From positions 33,441-97,440 of the forward strand of contig NZ_FORX01000019.1 in the NCBI RefSeq assembly GCF_900114115.1: DNA of 64,000 bases, written 5' to 3'. Source of the DNA: Desulfomicrobium apsheronum. Lineage in GTDB: Bacteria; Desulfobacterota; Desulfovibrionia; Desulfovibrionales; Desulfomicrobiaceae. Both the position numbers and the translations under genes were made by a program. Below the pieces are notes generated by a model. The model made no database searches. It was not told the origin of the DNA and worked only from the letters and a program-made list of their open reading frames with translations. This document shows, piece after piece, positions 17,825 to 27,952 of the stretch. How positions within the stretch are numbered: the first letter of the stretch is position 1; each line of letters opens with the position of its first letter.

Positions 17825-17997
17825 ATTCAAGGGCTCTCAAAGCCCTTCGTGTGCCCATCTTTTTTTGTCTCATAATGAAAATTATGTTAACTTTAAGAAA
17901 ACCAAGGTTGAGCAATGTCAGGCCATTGCCTATGTCGCTTCTCTTTTGTTATGAACTTGAACCGTGACTTGATGAATCCCCAACACGAGGTCTTCCC

Positions 17998-18513
17998 ATG
18001 AAATGCGCCCCGACCCTTTTGATCGTCTTGATGGTGTTATTTGTCGCTATGCCTGTGCGGGCCGAGACCCAGGACAATTCAACCCCCGGCATCGCAAAGC
18101 CCATGCAGGAGCAACAGCCCAAGACCATTCCGGCGGCCGACAGCCTTCAGCAAGACTCGTCGGGCAAATTTCCCCTCGACATCCAAAGCCGGGGTTCCGA
18201 TCAAAGCGGCACCCTGCTTTCGTACAAGCTCAAGGAAGAGGTCATCGCCAGCAAGCTTTTTGAACTCAAAGTCGCGGACAAAAAGAAATTTGTCCTCAAT
18301 GTGCTTACCCAGGCCGAATTTCCGGATCGCCCGGGCATAGCCTCTCAGTATTCAATTGTTTTGGTATATCAAGAAGATGCGGGAACGCTGGCCTATTATC
18401 TCAACCATTATCAGGGCCAGGTTCACACCGAGGGAGTCGCGGCGGAAATGCAGAAAATTCTGGAATGGACGTACTCCAATCTCAAGCGGTATCATTACCT
18501 GCTTGAGGAATGA
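17998..18513 (+). CDS. Secreted protein of unknown function
   Basis: A 171-residue protein with a signal peptide (MKCAPTLLIVLMVLFVAMPVRA), start supported by GAGG 7 nt upstream. The mature part has a Pro/Gln-rich low-complexity N-terminal region, then an alpha/beta-looking segment (FELKVADKKKFVLNVLTQAEF, then YSIVLVYQEDAGTLAYYLNHY). I recognise no domain and no cysteine in the mature part. It likely acts in the periplasm. Its last 32 bases overlap the 3' end of the convergent regulator gene. Confidence 0.7.
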   Translation: MKCAPTLLIVLMVLFVAMPVRAETQDNSTPGIAKPMQEQQPKTIPAADSLQQDSSGKFPLDIQSRGSDQSGTLLSYKLKEEVIASKLFELKVADKKKFVLNVLTQAEFPDRPGIASQYSIVLVYQEDAGTLAYYLNHYQGQVHTEGVAAEMQKILEWTYSNLKRYHYLLEE

Positions 18514-19660
18514 CGCTCAGCTTTCGCACGAAAAAAGGTTCCCGGACTTGGCCATGGCGTGCCGACTGGCGCAGAAAGACAATGGTCGTCCGGGACAACT
18601 CGTATCCTTCCGGAACCATGACGACTTCCGCGTCGTCCCGGGTGCCGATCACGGCCCTGGACAGCACCATCCCAGGCTCCAGCCTGTCCAGGCCAATTTC
18701 GACTTCGTCCTGATCAAACGCCATCAGCACCGTTTCCAGTGCCTTGACCTGGGCCTTGGAATAGACGGTACCGCGACGCATGCGGTCCACAATCCCGGCA
18801 GTCTCAAGCCGCGCATATTCGCCCAGTCGATATTCCATGACCATGGACAGAAGCGCGCCTTCCATGGACAAGGCCGGTCGCTCCAACGGTTCCGCAGTCT
18901 CGGGCAGCAAGCTCAGATGCAAGGCGTTGGCATAATCCCGGAGAACATCCGCGACTTCCCGCAATTGCGGCAAATGCCTGACCCATTCCACCGCGCGTTC
19001 AGGATGGCCCGCGAGCGCCAGCAACTCTTCGTCGCTGAGTGATCCGCCCTGGACAATTTTCTCCAGCAAGGCCGGCGGCAGGACGATAAGCCCGATGATC
19101 GAAAGCAGGAGCGCAGTCTCGGTGACCGTGGGTCTCGGATTTCCCGTCTTCTGCCCAAGGTCGCGCAGCAAGGGCAGCATGGGACTGATGACCCCGCGCA
19201 CGTCGCCGCGCAGCCAGCAGACAAGCTCATGCACGGCCTTGGCGAAAATGGCATGGACCTCCTGCATGTTCTCGATCGAAGCAGATACGCTCTTGTAACG
19301 GTTGACGCCTTCCTGGACGACGCCGATCAGCGCCTCATCCTCGCAGGATGCGGACAGCACGTGATGGACCTTTCCCTCGTTGATCGCCCGCACCAGATTC
19401 GCGACGTCCATGGGAGTGCGGCTCATGAGTACGCGGGCACTCTCCGGACTCAATCTTCCGACCTCGGCCAGAAAATCGACACCGTCCATCTCAGGCATGG
19501 AAAATTCGGCCATGACCAGCGCATACGGCCCCTCTTCCCTGATCCGCTGCAAGGCGCAGCGCGGGCCAAGGGCGATGTGGGTCTCGAAATTCCTGCGCAG
19601 CTTGCGCTGCATGACAGACAGGGCCTTGCCGTCCGAATCCACGATCAGAATGGAACTCAT
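18482..19660 (-). CDS. Receiver-HD-like regulator with altered phospho-site
   Basis: A 392-residue protein from ATG 19660, preceded by AGAGG and overlapping the topB stop by 4 bp. The N-terminal ~125 residues are a CheY-like receiver (SSILIVDSDGKALSV), but the phospho-acceptor position reads MAEFSMPEMDG: Glu (about residue 52) replaces Asp. The C-terminal half is predicted helical. It resembles a degenerate HD-GYP/HDOD region, with HPERAVEWVRHLPQLREVADVL recalling the HD-GYP family, yet the HD and GYP residues are missing. It may therefore be a non-enzymatic, phosphorylation-independent regulator. Partner unknown. Confidence 0.75.
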   Translation of the reverse strand: MSSILIVDSDGKALSVMQRKLRRNFETHIALGPRCALQRIREEGPYALVMAEFSMPEMDGVDFLAEVGRLSPESARVLMSRTPMDVANLVRAINEGKVHHVLSASCEDEALIGVVQEGVNRYKSVSASIENMQEVHAIFAKAVHELVCWLRGDVRGVISPMLPLLRDLGQKTGNPRPTVTETALLLSIIGLIVLPPALLEKIVQGGSLSDEELLALAGHPERAVEWVRHLPQLREVADVLRDYANALHLSLLPETAEPLERPALSMEGALLSMVMEYRLGEYARLETAGIVDRMRRGTVYSKAQVKALETVLMAFDQDEVEIGLDRLEPGMVLSRAVIGTRDDAEVVMVPEGYELSRTTIVFLRQSARHGQVREPFFVRKLSVIPQAGNDTA

Positions 19661-21519
19661 GGGTTCACCTCTTTGTTCGTCCGTCTGTCCGAAACCACCG
19701 GACACGCAGGCGGGCGGGCGTTGCTGCCCTTGACCCGGTTCACTCCGGAACTGACCATCTCCCGGACCTGATGCATGAAGACGCCGTACGCATATCCGCC
19801 CTGTTCCATTTCCTTGAGCCTCTTTTCCCATTCACCGGTCAGTTCGGGCGAAGCCACTTGCGGAATCATGGAGCAGACCACGTCCACCGCCCAGCAGCCA
19901 AGATCCGTGGCCACGAGACGCTTGCCGTCCTTGCCGATATACTTCCTGGCGAGCAGGGTCTCGATGATCTGGGCGCGGGTGGCCGGAGTGCCGAGGCCGC
20001 GCTCTTTCATGGCGTCCCGGAGCTCCTCGTCGTCGATCAGCTTGCCCGCCGTTTCCATGGCGGCAAGAAGCGTGGCGTCGGTGAAATGCGCCGGAGGCTT
20101 GGTCTTGTGCGCGACCAGCTCCAGGCTCTGGGCCGTGACGGCCGCCCCTTTGCGCAGGTTCGGCAGGGGGTTGTCCTCGGAGGCGCGCCAGGGTTCGGCC
20201 TCAAGCCAGCCCTTGTCCTGGAAAATCTTGCCCGTAGCCCGATAGCGATGCCCTTCCACCCCGATCCACAGGGTCGAGCTGGCAAAGGTGGCATCATCCA
20301 TGAAGGCCGCAGCGAAACGCCGACAGATCATCTCGTAGATGGCCCACTCCTCCTTGCCCAGCGTAGCCGGGTTGGCGCGCACGGTCGTGGGGATGATGGC
20401 ATGGTGATCCGAGACCTTCTTGTCGTTGACGCATTCGAATTTCTTCTTTCCGCCCTTGATGTTGGCGGCGGCCGCCTGGGAAATTTCGGGAAAGTGCGCA
20501 TACACCGCGCGCATGTTGTCCAGGCATTCGGCGAAAAGCTCCCGGGTCAGATACCGTGAGTCCGTACGCGGATAGGTGATCAGCTTTCTCTTCTCGTAAA
20601 GATCCTGGGCGATGGAGAGCGTCTGCTGGGCCGAAAAACCAAGGCGCGAGTTGGCTTCTTTTTGCAGATTGGTCAGGTCGAAAAGGAGCGGCGGCTTTTG
20701 CCTGCCCTTCTTCTTTTCCAGTTCAAGGACCTCTCCATCCCTTCCGGCGCAGGCCTGGACCACAGTCTGCCCTTCCTCCACCTGCCAGATCTTGGAATCC
20801 TTGAAATCCGGAGCCGCGAACCAGGTCGCCTTGAACGTCTCGGCCTGATGCGCGAATTCACCTTCCACGGTCCAGTAGTCCCGGGGCACGAAATTCTCGA
20901 TCTCGCGCCTGCGTTCGACCAGCAGTTTGAGAACCGGCGTCTGAACCCGTCCGACGGTGATGAGGCTGCCCGCGCGCAGGGTGAAGAGTCGGGAGAAATT
21001 CATGCCCACCAGCCAGTCGGCCTCGGCCCGGGCAAAGGCGGCGTGTCCCAGATTTCTTTTTTCCTCTCCGCTGACCATGCTCGCGAAGGCCTTTTGCAGG
21101 CCTTTTTCGGTCATGTCGTTGGCCCAAAGGCGCTTTATCGGCTTGGTGCTCCCGGCCAGCAGGTAGATGCGGCGGAAGATGAGTTCCCCCTCCCGCCCCG
21201 CGTCCGTGGCGTTAATGACAGCTTCGATGTCGTCATCAAGCAGAAACTTGCGGATGATCTCGTACTGCCTGGCCGTGGTCGGAAGAATCCCCAGCGTAAA
21301 GCGGGAAGGCAGCATGGGAAGCTGGCGCATGGACCAGCGTCCGGACCAGGCCTGGTTCTGTTCGGCGGGTTCGGCGATATTGACCAGATGTCCCACGGCC
21401 CAGGTGACCACATGCCCAGGCCCCTGCAAACACCCCTCCCCGCGTCCCTTGACGCCAAGGACACCGGCCAGTTCGCGGGCCACGGAGGGCTTTTCGGCTA
21501 TGATCAAAGTTCTGGGCAC
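19657..21519 (-). CDS. topB: DNA topoisomerase III (type IA)
   Basis: A 620-residue type IA topoisomerase. The Toprim domain has IIAEKPSVARELA and TDAGREGELIFR; the active-site Tyr is in LITYPRTDSRYL; ERGLGTPATRAQIIETLL is conserved near the C-terminus. It relaxes negative supercoils and decatenates single-stranded-linked DNA. It lacks the C-terminal zinc fingers of TopA, fitting TopB. The start is GTG 21519, preceded by AGAGG 5-6 nt upstream. The stop overlaps the regulator start as ATGA. Its leader (21520-21590) contains GC-rich hairpins. Confidence 0.95.
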   Translation of the reverse strand: MPRTLIIAEKPSVARELAGVLGVKGRGEGCLQGPGHVVTWAVGHLVNIAEPAEQNQAWSGRWSMRQLPMLPSRFTLGILPTTARQYEIIRKFLLDDDIEAVINATDAGREGELIFRRIYLLAGSTKPIKRLWANDMTEKGLQKAFASMVSGEEKRNLGHAAFARAEADWLVGMNFSRLFTLRAGSLITVGRVQTPVLKLLVERRREIENFVPRDYWTVEGEFAHQAETFKATWFAAPDFKDSKIWQVEEGQTVVQACAGRDGEVLELEKKKGRQKPPLLFDLTNLQKEANSRLGFSAQQTLSIAQDLYEKRKLITYPRTDSRYLTRELFAECLDNMRAVYAHFPEISQAAAANIKGGKKKFECVNDKKVSDHHAIIPTTVRANPATLGKEEWAIYEMICRRFAAAFMDDATFASSTLWIGVEGHRYRATGKIFQDKGWLEAEPWRASEDNPLPNLRKGAAVTAQSLELVAHKTKPPAHFTDATLLAAMETAGKLIDDEELRDAMKERGLGTPATRAQIIETLLARKYIGKDGKRLVATDLGCWAVDVVCSMIPQVASPELTGEWEKRLKEMEQGGYAYGVFMHQVREMVSSGVNRVKGSNARPPACPVVSDRRTNKEVNP

Positions 21520-21593
21520 ATCAACCTCTTGGCCCGCAAAAGGGGTGAAACCCCGTGCGGCGATCCGGCAACAGGCCGGTTTTCATGAAGCAA

Positions 21594-21625
21594 AAATCCC
21601 TGCGCACGCGAATACGCAGGGATTT
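21594..21625 (-). terminator. Intrinsic terminator between the ParA gene and topB
   Basis: Stem AAATCCCTGCG (21594-21604) against CGCAGGGATTT (21615-21625), 11 bp perfect, 10-nt loop. On the minus strand it runs into TTTTT. It ends the ParA unit 75 bp before topB. Confidence 0.85.
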
Positions 21626-21645
21626 CAAATGCAATGCGGCACATC

Positions 21646-22551
21646 TCAGGCGAACAGTTCCGGACGTCCGGTGATCTTGCGCACCAGGTCACGGTAGTCC
21701 TGCGAACCGTGGGAACCCGGGGCGTATTCGAAAATTGTCTTGCCGTACGCCGGTGATTCCGAAAGTCGGACATTGTAACGGATGGGCGTACAGACATATT
21801 CCCCGTAAAGGTCCTTGAGCTTTTCCAGGATGGCGTCGGGGTTCTTGATGCGCTTGTCCAGAAATGTCGGCAGGATGTAGTTCAGGGTCACTTCGGTGCG
21901 GTATTTCTGAATGGACGAAAGGCTTTTCAAAAATTCAACCAATCCTTGAAGTGTCATGACTTCAAGGGACACCGGGGTAATGAGCTCATAGACATAGAAA
22001 AGGACATTGACCGTCAGCGGATCCCAGCCCGGCGAAGTGTCCACTATGACGAAATCATAATCCTTTTCAATGGGTTCCAGAGCTTCGACCAGGGTCAGTT
22101 CGCCGCCGAAATCCTTGCGATCGATCATGCGCTTTACGCCCGCCAGCGCTCTTCCACCGGCCAGCAGCCACAAATTTTCCCGGGCCTGGACAATGGTCTC
22201 GGCGGCAGGCAACTCGCCTGTGACCAGTTCCGTCAGTCCGACCTTGGGCTTTTGCCCCAGCAGATAGGAGGCCTGTCCCTGGGTGTCCGTATCGACCAAA
22301 AGCACCTTGTACCCGGCCAGGGCCAGGCCGGCGGCCAAATTGACGGAGGTGGTGGTTTTGCCCACCCCGCCCTTGCTCAGGGTCACGCCGATCCTGCGCG
22401 GTCCGGATTTTGGCGCTTCCTCTTCAGGGGCCGGTTCAAAAAGCCCGAATCGATGACCGCATGCCCTGCACTGCGCCACGGTGGCACCTGCAGGGATCTT
22501 TGATTCATCGATGTTGTGCTCTTTCTTGCACTGCGGACAGATCACCTTCAT
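21646..22551 (-). CDS. ParA/MinD-family ATPase with N-terminal zinc ribbon
   Basis: A 301-residue protein. Residues 1-35 form a zinc-ribbon of the MJ0042/prokaryotic type (ICPQCKKEHNI, AQCRACGHRFGLF). The rest is a ParA ATPase: deviant Walker A SKGGVGKTTTSVNLAAGLA, LLVDTDTQGQAS, and FVIVDTSPGWDPLT. Such ATPases position plasmids, chromosomal loci, flagella or chemoreceptor arrays. It is an orphan ParA, not beside a ParB or oriC. It lies just after a small protein gene (22573-22962) and a PilZ gene, so it may act with them in subcellular localisation (inference). Confidence 0.9.
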   Translation of the reverse strand: MKVICPQCKKEHNIDESKIPAGATVAQCRACGHRFGLFEPAPEEEAPKSGPRRIGVTLSKGGVGKTTTSVNLAAGLALAGYKVLLVDTDTQGQASYLLGQKPKVGLTELVTGELPAAETIVQARENLWLLAGGRALAGVKRMIDRKDFGGELTLVEALEPIEKDYDFVIVDTSPGWDPLTVNVLFYVYELITPVSLEVMTLQGLVEFLKSLSSIQKYRTEVTLNYILPTFLDKRIKNPDAILEKLKDLYGEYVCTPIRYNVRLSESPAYGKTIFEYAPGSHGSQDYRDLVRKITGRPELFA

Positions 22552-22572
22552 TGACAGCCTCCTGCCGTTACT

Positions 22573-22962
22573 TCATTTTTTTTCGAGGATTCTCTGGATG
22601 ATGGGACTATCAATGCCCTTTTCCTCGATTTCCCTGAGCAGAGTATTGACCGCATAATTGACCAGATTGGATTTGGACGCCCTGCCTTTGGCTCCTTCGG
22701 GCAGCAGCCGCTTCAGGATCACCTTGGCCTGAGTCAAGCCGTCGAACACGTCTTCGCGCAGATAATGAGTCGTCTTTTTTCTGCTCGACCCGGCCTTGGA
22801 CTTGAGCGGCAGGACTTTTTTTCCGGTCGCGGGGCGCGGAGCCGTCGGCGCCAGGCAGGCGTGAATCAGAGAATCGAGTTCTTCAAGGCCGGGCACGGCC
22901 GCAAGGTTCCTGTCTTCCCGAAAAAGTTCGCCGAGAATGTCGTGTTGCTCGCTTGTACTCAT
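22573..22962 (-). CDS. ParA-associated small protein, possible ribbon-helix-helix
   Basis: A 129-residue protein. The N-terminal half is acidic then basic and low complexity. The C-terminal half, KKTTHYLREDVFDGLTQAKV then RASKSNLVNYAVNTLLREIEEKG, resembles a ribbon-helix-helix DNA-binding domain, with a beta strand followed by two helices. It is 21 bp upstream of the ParA-like gene, and small RHH partners of ParA (ParG, Omega type) are known, so it is a candidate ParA regulator or adaptor. No family name recognised. Confidence 0.6.
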   Translation of the reverse strand: MSTSEQHDILGELFREDRNLAAVPGLEELDSLIHACLAPTAPRPATGKKVLPLKSKAGSSRKKTTHYLREDVFDGLTQAKVILKRLLPEGAKGRASKSNLVNYAVNTLLREIEEKGIDSPIIQRILEKK

Positions 22963-22975
22963 CTGCTTTCCCGCT

Positions 22976-23425
22976 TCAGGAAGGTTTGGTGACGCTTGAA
23001 AGGACGGAACTCTTGATTTCGCTAACCACCCGCGTCATCCAGTCTATATAACCGGAATCATGGGTATGCACTATCTCCATGCCGCAAATGAGAGTCTCTC
23101 CTTCGTATGGGGAGATATGCACGATCCGAACATCGACGTGAAACGAACGGTCGGGAAAGACGATCTGCACGTCATTGAGGACGCTGCCGACCACGAAAGC
23201 GTCGGGACTCGTCACGGAGAGTCCGATTCCGTACATGGACAGGTCCTTGACGGAGTGCTTCAGTCCGTCATGGTTCATGGTCACCAGCCCGTGAGGCACC
23301 GGCACGCGAAAAGATTTGCGCACGACCTTCTTGCCGTCGTTGTCGCAGGCAATGAGCAGACTGGAATCTTCCGCTGTCCGCTCAACTTTCGCGCCCTGTT
23401 CGCCTTGTCCTACCTTGCTGTTCAT
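22976..23425 (-). CDS. PilZ-domain protein (c-di-GMP effector)
   Basis: A 149-residue protein with a PilZ core: RKSFRVPVP supplies the RxxxR arginines and DLSMYGIGLSV the DxSxxG motif, the two parts that clamp c-di-GMP. The N-terminal 35 residues are hydrophilic and the C-terminus amphipathic. It heads the leftward PilZ-small protein-ParA unit, 13 bp before the next gene, so c-di-GMP may tune the ParA system. Confidence 0.85.
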   Translation of the reverse strand: MNSKVGQGEQGAKVERTAEDSSLLIACDNDGKKVVRKSFRVPVPHGLVTMNHDGLKHSVKDLSMYGIGLSVTSPDAFVVGSVLNDVQIVFPDRSFHVDVRIVHISPYEGETLICGMEIVHTHDSGYIDWMTRVVSEIKSSVLSSVTKPS

Positions 23426-23619
23426 GCAACACCTCCAAAGACCGTGGCTGGAAATTTATCCATGACCCGCTGCCGGACCGGAATGTTCCGGGAGGCAACG
23501 ATAGGCAATGCTGTATTATTGCCCTTGATTTTATTGAAAATCAATCCCTCGACGCAAACGCAAAAAAACATGAGAAGCCCAATTCGACGGTGAAGAATCC
23601 GCAGAAATCCCGGAGGAAC

Positions 23620-24084
23620 ATGTACAGACTCAAAATCATAACTGTCGGTAAAATAAAGAAAAAATACTACCTTGAGGCGATAGCCCACTACGCGAAAATG
23701 CTTACGCCTGTCGTGCGCATCGATGTCCAGAATGTCAAGGATTGCCCGCAAGCCGAAGGGGCGGAAAGAAAGCGCCTTGAATCCTTGCGCATTCTGGAAA
23801 AAATTGGCCCCAAGGACACCCTCGTGGCCCTGCACGAGACGGGCAGGCTGTTCACCTCGGTGGATTTCGCCTCGTTTTTGCGCCCGCTGCTTGAAAATCC
23901 CGTCGGGGATTGCTGCTTCGTCATCGGCGGAGCCATGGGACTGTCGCCGGAGCTTCTGGCCCGGTCACAGGTCCAGCTCAGCTTGAGCCCCCTGACCATG
24001 CCCCACGAACTGGCCCAGGTGGTGCTTTTCGAACAACTCTTCCGGGCCACGACCATCATGGCCGGAAGGACGTACCATTATTGA
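23620..24084 (+). CDS. rlmH: 23S rRNA (pseudouridine1915-N3)-methyltransferase RlmH
   Basis: A 154-residue SPOUT methyltransferase. ATG 23620 has GGAGG just upstream; the longer frame from GTG 23590 adds basic residues and lacks a site. KIITVGKIKKKYY, then EGAERKRLES and FVIGGAMGLS (SAM-binding knot), SLSPLTMPHELAQVVLFEQLFRA and TYHY end the protein as in the family. It methylates pseudouridine 1915 in helix 69 of the 50S subunit. Convergent with the CinA gene; the stops are 3 bp apart. Confidence 0.95.
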   Translation: MYRLKIITVGKIKKKYYLEAIAHYAKMLTPVVRIDVQNVKDCPQAEGAERKRLESLRILEKIGPKDTLVALHETGRLFTSVDFASFLRPLLENPVGDCCFVIGGAMGLSPELLARSQVQLSLSPLTMPHELAQVVLFEQLFRATTIMAGRTYHY

Positions 24085-24087
24085 GGT

Positions 24088-24909
24088 TCACGCCCTTTCC
24101 CTGAACCCGATCCCCTCCTCCGTCAGCCCTCGGGACAATTCCTCCACCGCCGCCTTCAGAAGCGCTGTGCGCTCGCTCGCCGTGCCGCCGGTGACGGTCA
24201 GGGTGATGTCCAGCTCCGGGGTCATGCCCACGGTCGAGGCCAGGGACTTGATGTAGACCCCGGGATGCCTTGGAACCACCCTGCCAAGGACCGGCTCCAG
24301 AATGGATTCGTCGTTGCAGAGCACGCGCAGCGCCGTGCCGAGGGAGCCGCCGTCGCCGAAGGTCTGCTGCATGAATTCCCGCAGGGAGACTTCAATGATG
24401 CCTTTGAGTTCCGAGGGCACTCCCGGCAGCGAGATGACGCAGGTCCGGCCTTTTCGAACCAGCACGCCGGGCGCGGTCCCTCCCGGATTGAAGAGTGGCA
24501 CGCCGCCCTTGGGCAGCCAGGCCATTTTTTCGCGGCCGGGGTTGAGTCCGCCCTGGGCCATGATGCCCCGGGCGAAAAAATTGTCGTACTGCTCCCTGAC
24601 CATGCGCAAGGCTTCGGGGTGTGGCTCCAGCGGCAGCCCAAGGCCCTTGGCCACTGCGGCCAGGGTCAGATCGTCGGCCGTGGGTCCGAGCCCGCCGGAC
24701 GTGAAGATGACGTCCGCCCCGCGTTCAAGGGCGCGTTCGACCTCTGCCGCGATCTCGTCCACGTTGTCGCGCAGCATGGTCCCGCGCGCCACGTGCCCAC
24801 CTTTGGAATTGATCAGCCCGCACAGCCAGCTCGTGTTGGTATCCTGGATGTCGCCAATGAGAATCTCGTTGCCGATGACCAGGATTTCCGCAATCGCCGA
24901 ATATGTCAT
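24088..24909 (-). CDS. CinA-type molybdopterin-binding-fold protein (N-terminal domain only)
   Basis: A 273-residue protein with the CinA/MoaB fold: ILVIGNEILIGDIQDTNTSWL, FTSGGLGPTADDLT, LPKGGVPLFNPGGTAPG and SLPGVPSELKGI. It is the length of the CinA N-terminal COG1058 domain alone and lacks the C-terminal nicotinamide-nucleotide amidohydrolase. The N-terminal domain hydrolyses ADP-ribose or acts on nicotinamide nucleotides in some species; function here is unproven. It stands alone between rlmH and the glycerol island. Confidence 0.88.
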   Translation of the reverse strand: MTYSAIAEILVIGNEILIGDIQDTNTSWLCGLINSKGGHVARGTMLRDNVDEIAAEVERALERGADVIFTSGGLGPTADDLTLAAVAKGLGLPLEPHPEALRMVREQYDNFFARGIMAQGGLNPGREKMAWLPKGGVPLFNPGGTAPGVLVRKGRTCVISLPGVPSELKGIIEVSLREFMQQTFGDGGSLGTALRVLCNDESILEPVLGRVVPRHPGVYIKSLASTVGMTPELDITLTVTGGTASERTALLKAAVEELSRGLTEEGIGFRERA

Positions 24910-24990
24910 GCTCTTCCCCCGTGCCGAAATTTTGTCGCGCCCGTCGCCCGCCGCCCTGGCTCAATACCCCTTGCCCATGCCCGCGACAAC

Positions 24991-25018
24991 AAAAAAGGGA
25001 GCATCCGAAGACGCTCCC
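24991..25018 (-). terminator. Terminator ending the glycerol ABC importer operon
   Basis: On the minus strand stem GGGAGCGTC / GATGCTCCC with a TTCG tetraloop (24997-25018), followed by six T (24991-24996). It lies 25 bp after the glpV stop. Confidence 0.9.
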
Positions 25019-25042
25019 CCGTGTGTTGCCGTGCCCTGGAGG

Positions 25043-26782
<1,740 letters not shown>

Positions 26783-26865
26783 ACGGACCTCCATTTGCGG
26801 TTATTCCAACAAACCCCAAAACGCCGTTTCCGTCTTTTTCGCAGCACCACGCAGGTGTCCTGATC

Positions 26866-27144
26866 TCAACCCCAGCGCATGACGGTGACAAGAAAAAGCA
26901 CGGATATCATGGTAGCGATCCAGACAGCCATATCCGTCAGGCCAAGCCAGGCCAGATGGATGTATGCGCTGCCCAGAAGGCTTATGAACAGACGGTCTCC
27001 ACGGGTGGTGACGATAGGCAGAAATCCCCGGCGGGCGATGCTCGGAGAGATGATCTGCCAGATGGTCATGCTGATGAGCATGAGCACGATGAAGGTGAAA
27101 AAACCTGCCGTGACAGGCGTCCAGGCCATCCAGGCGATATTCAT
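26866..27144 (-). CDS. glpU: DUF2160-type small membrane protein of the glycerol importer
   Basis: A 92-residue protein from the Met at 27144 (start of MNIAWMAWTPVTAGFFTF), 10 bp after the permease stop; the longer frame from 27201 runs into glpQ. Three hydrophobic segments are visible. The gene sits exactly where glpU lies in rhizobial glycerol operons. Its biochemical role is not established, but it may stabilise the importer. Confidence 0.8.
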   Translation of the reverse strand: MNIAWMAWTPVTAGFFTFIVLMLISMTIWQIISPSIARRGFLPIVTTRGDRLFISLLGSAYIHLAWLGLTDMAVWIATMISVLFLVTVMRWG

Positions 27145-27154
27145 GGCAGCCCTC

Positions 27155-27952
27155 CTAAACCCGGCCCAGGGCGAAGCCCTTGGCCAGATGGTTGCGAACA
27201 AACCAGATGACCAAGGCGCCTGGCACGATGGTCAGGATGCCGGCCGCTGCCAGCAGGCCCCAGTCAAGGCCGGAGGCGCTGACCGTACGGGTCATGGTCG
27301 CGGCGATGGGCTTGGCTGCCGTGGTGGTCAGGGTGCGGGCCAGGAGCAGTTCGACCCAGCTGAACATGAAGCAGAAGAAGGCGGTGACGCCGATGCCCGC
27401 CCGGATGAGCGGGATGAACACGGCCAGGAAGAAACGCGGGAAGCTGTACCCGTCGATGAAGGCCGTCTCGTCGATCTCGCGCGGCACGCCGGACATGAAT
27501 CCTTCCAGGATCCAGACCGCCAGCGGCACGTTGAACAGACAGTGTGCCAGGGCCACGGCGATGTGCGTGTCGATGAGATTGAAGGTCGAATAGAGCTGGA
27601 AGAACGGCAGCAGGAAAACGGCCGGAGGCGCCATGCGGTTGGTCAAAAGCCAGAAGAAGACGTGCTTGTCGCCGATGAAGCGGAAGCGCGAGAAGGCGTA
27701 GGCGGCGGGAAGCGCCGTGACCAGGGAGATGACCGTGTTGATGCTGACGTAGATCATGGTGTTGATATAGCCCGAATACCAGGACGGATCCGAGAAGATC
27801 TTGGCATAATTGTCCAGGGTCATGGAACTCGGGAAGAGCTCGAAGGAGCGCATGATGTCCGCGTTGGTGCGCAGGGACATGTTCAGCATCCAGTAAATGG
27901 GGAGCAGCAGCAGGACGAGATAGAAAACCAGGATGAAATGACGTTTTCTCAT
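27155..27952 (-). CDS. glpQ: Glycerol ABC transporter permease
   Basis: A 265-residue MalG-type permease with six spans, ending in the conserved EAA-like loop region (RFFLAVFIPLIRAGIGVTAFF). The start overlaps the glpP stop as ATGA. It pairs with GlpP to form the channel. The name follows the rhizobial operon and is not the E. coli glpQ phosphodiesterase. Confidence 0.9.
   Translation of the reverse strand: MRKRHFILVFYLVLLLLPIYWMLNMSLRTNADIMRSFELFPSSMTLDNYAKIFSDPSWYSGYINTMIYVSINTVISLVTALPAAYAFSRFRFIGDKHVFFWLLTNRMAPPAVFLLPFFQLYSTFNLIDTHIAVALAHCLFNVPLAVWILEGFMSGVPREIDETAFIDGYSFPRFFLAVFIPLIRAGIGVTAFFCFMFSWVELLLARTLTTTAAKPIAATMTRTVSASGLDWGLLAAAGILTIVPGALVIWFVRNHLAKGFALGRV

Larger units (their letters stand above)
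17597..17997. other. Non-coding tract with GGACT repeats and an inverted repeat
   Basis: No credible gene. It holds four GGACT pentamers at 17615, 17635, 17661 and 17690 in a degenerate array of about 80 bp, a 16-bp perfect inverted repeat (GGACTTGATGGACCGG at 17661-17676 against 17809-17824), and the terminator at 17740-17775 between its arms. The rest, up to the secreted-protein start at 17998, is AT-richer with no assigned element. Confidence 0.5.

Noticed and set aside
21520..21593. Possible riboswitch in the topB leader
   Set aside because: GC-rich hairpins (GGGGTGAAACCCC and CCGGC/GCCGG) are present, but I could not match any known riboswitch consensus.
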